64,000 bases of DNA from NCBI RefSeq assembly GCF_003434305.1, contig NZ_QKKX01000047.1, positions 1-64,000 of the forward strand. The letters are read 5' to 3'. Shown here piece by piece: positions 61,475 to 64,000 of the stretch. Under the pieces are notes generated by a model, which worked only from the letters and a program-made list of their open reading frames with translations, was not told where the DNA came from and did not search any database. A program made the translations under genes and the position numbers. Position 1 is the first letter of the stretch. The number at the start of each line of letters is the position of its first letter. The stretch comes from Micromonospora sp. MW-13 (lineage in GTDB: Bacteria > Actinomycetota > Actinomycetes > Mycobacteriales > Micromonosporaceae).

Positions 61475-62881
61475 ATGCTCGAACTCATCGTGAGCGCCGT
61501 GGAGGACCGCAGCGCCCGGGGCATCGCCGCTGCCGTCAGCCGGCTGGTCAGCGCCGGTACGCTGCCCTCCGGCGCGCGCCTGCCGACCGTCCGCGACGTG
61601 GCCCGCCAGCTCGGCATCAGCCCCACCACGGTCAGCGAGGCGTGGCGCAGCCTGGCCCGTGCCGGCGCGATCCAGACCCGCGGCCGGTCCGGCACCTTCG
61701 TGCGTACCCCGGCGCTGCCCCGCCGGCGCCTGCGCTACGCGCAACTCGGCGCCCGCGTCGGCGCCCCGGCCGGCCCGGCCGCGACCGGCGGGGCCGCGCC
61801 GTCCTGCGACCTCTCCACCGGGGTACCCGACTTCGACCTGCTGCCCAGCATCACCACGGCCCTGGGGCGGATCGGTGACGCCCGACTCACCAACAGCTAC
61901 CTGGACGAGCCGGTGCTGCCCCGGCTGGAGGCGGTGCTGCGCGAGCGGTGGCCCTTCCCGCCGCCGCAGCTCACCGTGGTCGACGGCGCGCTCGACGCGA
62001 TCGACCGGGTGACCGCCTCGGTGGTGCGCTTCGGCGACCACGTGCTGATCGAGAATCCGGCCTTCCCGCCGCTGCTGGACCTGTTGGAGACGGTCGGCGC
62101 GACCGTGGTCGGGGTGCCCCTGGACGCCGCCGGCCTGCGCCCGGACGCGCTCGCCGAGGCCCTGAGCTGTGCTCCGGTCGCGCTCTACCTCCAGCCGCGC
62201 GCGCACAACCCGACCGGAGTCAGCATGACCCGGCGTCGGGCCGACGAACTGGCCCGGGTGCTGGCGCGGCACCCCGGCGTCACCGTCATCGAGGACGACC
62301 ACGCCGGCGACATCGCCAGCGCGCCGCCGGTGAGCCTGGGCCGGCGGCTGCCCGAGCGCACCGTCCATGTCCGCAGCTTCTCCAAGAGCCACGGTCCCGA
62401 CCTTCGGCTGGCCGCCCTCGGCGGGCCGGCGGAACTCGTCACCGCGGTCAGCGACCGGCGGATGCTCGGCCCCGGCTGGTCCAGCCGGCTACTCCAGGCG
62501 GTGCTCCTGGAGCTGCTCACCGACCCGGCGACCGGCGCCCAGGTCGAGCACGCCCGCGACGAGTACGCCCGCCGCCGCCGGACCCTGCTCGCCGCGCTCG
62601 CCGCCCGTGGGGTGGTCGCGACCGCCGCTGACGGCATCAACCTCTGGATGTCCGTGGCCGACCAGCAGGTCGCCATGCTGACCCTGGCCGCGCACGGCAT
62701 CGCGGTCGCCCCGGGCGCCCCGTTCGAGATCAGCCCCCTGGACACCGACCACGTCCGGCTCACCGTCGGGCTGGTGCGCGACGGCTACGACCAGCTCGCC
62801 GACGTGCTCGCCGAGGCCGCCGGCACTCCGCACCGGGGCAGCGGTGCCCGCAGCCGGCCGCACCCGCGCGGCTGGCGCTGA
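61475..62881 (+). CDS. MocR-type regulator (GntR HTH fused to a PLP aminotransferase fold)
   Basis: The 468-residue protein has an N-terminal GntR winged helix (LPTVRDVARQLGISPTTVSE, about 37-56) and a class I aminotransferase fold with the PLP lysine in VRSFSKSHGPDLRLA and HNPTG in PRAHNPTGVS. MocR proteins sense amines or PLP adducts and regulate divergent operons, so beta-alanine or a carbamoyl intermediate is a plausible effector. CGGAGC lies before the ATG at 61475. Confidence 0.88.
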   Translation: MLELIVSAVEDRSARGIAAAVSRLVSAGTLPSGARLPTVRDVARQLGISPTTVSEAWRSLARAGAIQTRGRSGTFVRTPALPRRRLRYAQLGARVGAPAGPAATGGAAPSCDLSTGVPDFDLLPSITTALGRIGDARLTNSYLDEPVLPRLEAVLRERWPFPPPQLTVVDGALDAIDRVTASVVRFGDHVLIENPAFPPLLDLLETVGATVVGVPLDAAGLRPDALAEALSCAPVALYLQPRAHNPTGVSMTRRRADELARVLARHPGVTVIEDDHAGDIASAPPVSLGRRLPERTVHVRSFSKSHGPDLRLAALGGPAELVTAVSDRRMLGPGWSSRLLQAVLLELLTDPATGAQVEHARDEYARRRRTLLAALAARGVVATAADGINLWMSVADQQVAMLTLAAHGIAVAPGAPFEISPLDTDHVRLTVGLVRDGYDQLADVLAEAAGTPHRGSGARSRPHPRGWR

Positions 62882-62998
62882 CCCGGCGCCGTACCGGCTC
62901 CGCGACCTCCGGCACCGACCTGCCCTGGGCCGACCGGCCCGCTGTCTGCCGCCGCACCGCCTCCCGCCGAGTCCGTCCCGCCGGGACAGGGCACCCCC

Positions 62999-63033
62999 GT
63001 CGAGGTGTCTCATGCCGTCCCGGACACCTCGAC
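62999..63033. terminator. Hairpin between the convergent MocR and MarR genes
   Basis: Eleven-base perfect arms, GTCGAGGTGTC and GACACCTCGAC, with a 13-base loop lie just before the MarR stop. Confidence 0.65.
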
Positions 63034-63035
63034 CC

Positions 63036-63542
63036 TCAGAAGTCGCCGGCCCCGTGCCGTAGCTGGGCGAGCACCTCGACCAGGGACGCGACGTTGTCCG
63101 GCGACAACCCGGGCGCGGCGAACACCTGGTCGTTGAGTTCCTCGGTTGCCTTGGCGGCCAGTTCCCGCCCCTTCGGGAGGAGTTCGACGAGCGTGGCGCG
63201 CCGGTCGGTCGGGTGGGGCGTACGCCTGACGAGATCAGCCGATTCCAGCCGGTCGACGGCGTTGGTGACGCTGGTGGCATGCACCTGTAGCCGCTTGCCG
63301 ATCTTCGCCATGGGCAGGGACCCGGCGCGGCTGAAGTACAGGAGCATCAGGACCTCGTAGCGGGCGAAGGTCACCCCGTAGGGCCGCAGGACGGATTCGA
63401 CGCGGGCGAGGGCGATCTGTTGTGCGCGCATGAGCGAGGTCACGGCCGCCATCCCGTCCGCCGCGGCCTCCCAGCCGTGGGCGGCCCAGTGGCGGCGCGC
63501 TTCCGCGACCGGGTCCAGGGGGAGCTGGTCAGGAGCGGGCAC
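63036..63542 (-). CDS. MarR-family regulator
   Basis: The 168-residue protein has the MarR winged helix: GVTFARYEVLMLLYFSRAGS, LQVHATSVTNAVDRLESADL and RRTPHPTDRRATLVELLPKG (wing, about 118-137). It is divergent from the IcmF-like gene. This pairing suggests that it controls the mutase, perhaps through an acyl-CoA ligand, which is an inference. The GTG start is chosen because the intergenic dyad lies just upstream. Confidence 0.87.
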   Translation of the reverse strand: MPAPDQLPLDPVAEARRHWAAHGWEAAADGMAAVTSLMRAQQIALARVESVLRPYGVTFARYEVLMLLYFSRAGSLPMAKIGKRLQVHATSVTNAVDRLESADLVRRTPHPTDRRATLVELLPKGRELAAKATEELNDQVFAAPGLSPDNVASLVEVLAQLRHGAGDF

Positions 63543-63557
63543 GTGGCAATCCTAGAG

Positions 63558-63577
63558 TGTCCAAGCGTGCATGGACA
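63558..63577. promoter_or_regulatory. Dyad between the MarR and IcmF-like genes
   Basis: TGTCCA (63558-63563) and TGGACA (63572-63577) form a 20-base dyad of the size bound by MarR dimers. It lies 16 bases upstream of the marR start. A second palindrome, GGACGTCC, follows at 63588-63595. Confidence 0.5.
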
Positions 63578-63688
63578 TCGGATAGTCGGACGTCCTAGTG
63601 TATTGACTGATCCGCCCCACAGCTCGCCATCGCGCGATACGAGTGGAAGGTGACGCCTCGTCGTCAGCTCCCTCGGCCTAGGAGTGCC

Positions 63689-64000
63689 ATGAGTCAGCCC
63701 GAGTCCTTCTCCCGACCCGCCCCCGCGCTGCACGTGCCGGTGCATCCGGTGCGCTTCGTGACCTCCGCGAGCCTCTTCGACGGCCACGACGCGGCCATCA
63801 CGATCATGCGGCGGCTGCTGCAGAGCCAGGGCGCCGAGGTCGTGCACCTCGGCCATGACCGCAGCGTGGAGGAGGTGGTGGCGGCGGCGTTGCAGGAGGA
63901 CGTGCAGGGCGTCGCCGTCTCGTCCTACCAGGGCGGGCACGTCGAGTACTTCGGCTACCTGGTCGAGCGCCTCGCCGAGCGGGGCGCCGCACACGTGCAG
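63689..64000 (+). CDS. icmF: IcmF-type fused acyl-CoA mutase, 5' end only
   Basis: The first 104 residues are the B12-binding domain at the N-terminus of IcmF: FVTSASLFDGHDAAITIMRR, LLQSQGAEVVHLGHDRSVEE and QGVAVSSYQGGHVEYFGYL, with the D-x-H cobalamin loop in DGHDAA. IcmF joins this domain to a G-protein chaperone and the mutase domain and interconverts isobutyryl- and butyryl-CoA. GGAGTG precedes the ATG. The rest lies beyond the right edge. Confidence 0.85.
   Translation, partial: MSQPESFSRPAPALHVPVHPVRFVTSASLFDGHDAAITIMRRLLQSQGAEVVHLGHDRSVEEVVAAALQEDVQGVAVSSYQGGHVEYFGYLVERLAERGAAHVQ

Overview
The window is high-GC actinobacterial DNA, most likely from the Micromonosporaceae (Micromonospora-like). 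This rests on many GTG starts, stop/start overlaps of the GTGA/ATGA type, G+C-rich terminator hairpins, a furA-katG pair, a CGNR zinc-finger protein, an F420-type LLM oxidoreductase and a STAND (NB-ARC/TPR) regulator. The family assignment is an inference. No rRNA, tRNA or CRISPR array was recognised.

Layout. 0-3.8 kb: an ArsN1-like acetyltransferase next to a decayed flavoprotein fragment, a CGNR regulator with a small divergent protein, and a coupled operon of three stress/membrane proteins. 3.9-7.0 kb: a complete IS5-type element (3877-6970) with 18-bp perfect inverted repeats. It carries a LysR regulator and an MFS transporter besides its DDE transposase. 7-9 kb: small proteins, an APH-fold kinase and a LuxR stub. 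9-12 kb: furA-katG. 12-23 kb: a Tat-exported BBE-type oxidase, a vWA/solute-binding protein, a cassette of RHH regulator, DUF4097 protein and DrrAB-like ABC exporter, an S9 peptidase, and a secreted I36-CHAP protein. 23-27.4 kb: a frameshifted small gene, an erythromycin-esterase-like protein, a methyltransferase, an SDR and a PPC-domain protein.

27.4-47 kb is metabolic and respiratory. A coupled operon encodes a PoxB-like TPP enzyme, a GlcD-type FAD/Fe-S dehydrogenase and an enolase-superfamily enzyme. It is followed by a nine-gene minus-strand operon for a caa3 oxidase, a monohaem lipoprotein cytochrome c and a QcrCAB-like bc complex. Divergently transcribed is a five-gene System I cytochrome c maturation operon (CcmC, CcmE, CcmF, CcmG and a CcmH-CcmI fusion) without CcmA, B or D. 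These two operons look like one accessory electron-transfer module that brings its own haem-attachment machinery. It is the most unusual part of the window.

47-56 kb: secreted and envelope functions (M23 peptidase, CYP152 peroxygenase, DUF6766 protein, two small four-cysteine secreted proteins, a STAND regulator and a secreted lipase). A GTTCGG-N7-CCGAAC motif occurs in two promoter regions here and may mark a small regulon. 56-61.4 kb: a reductive pyrimidine/hydantoin catabolism operon (beta-ureidopropionase, dihydropyrimidinase, CoA-acylating semialdehyde dehydrogenase, LLM oxidoreductase) divergent from a MocR regulator. 63-64 kb: a MarR regulator divergent from the 5' end of an IcmF-type fused mutase that runs off the window.
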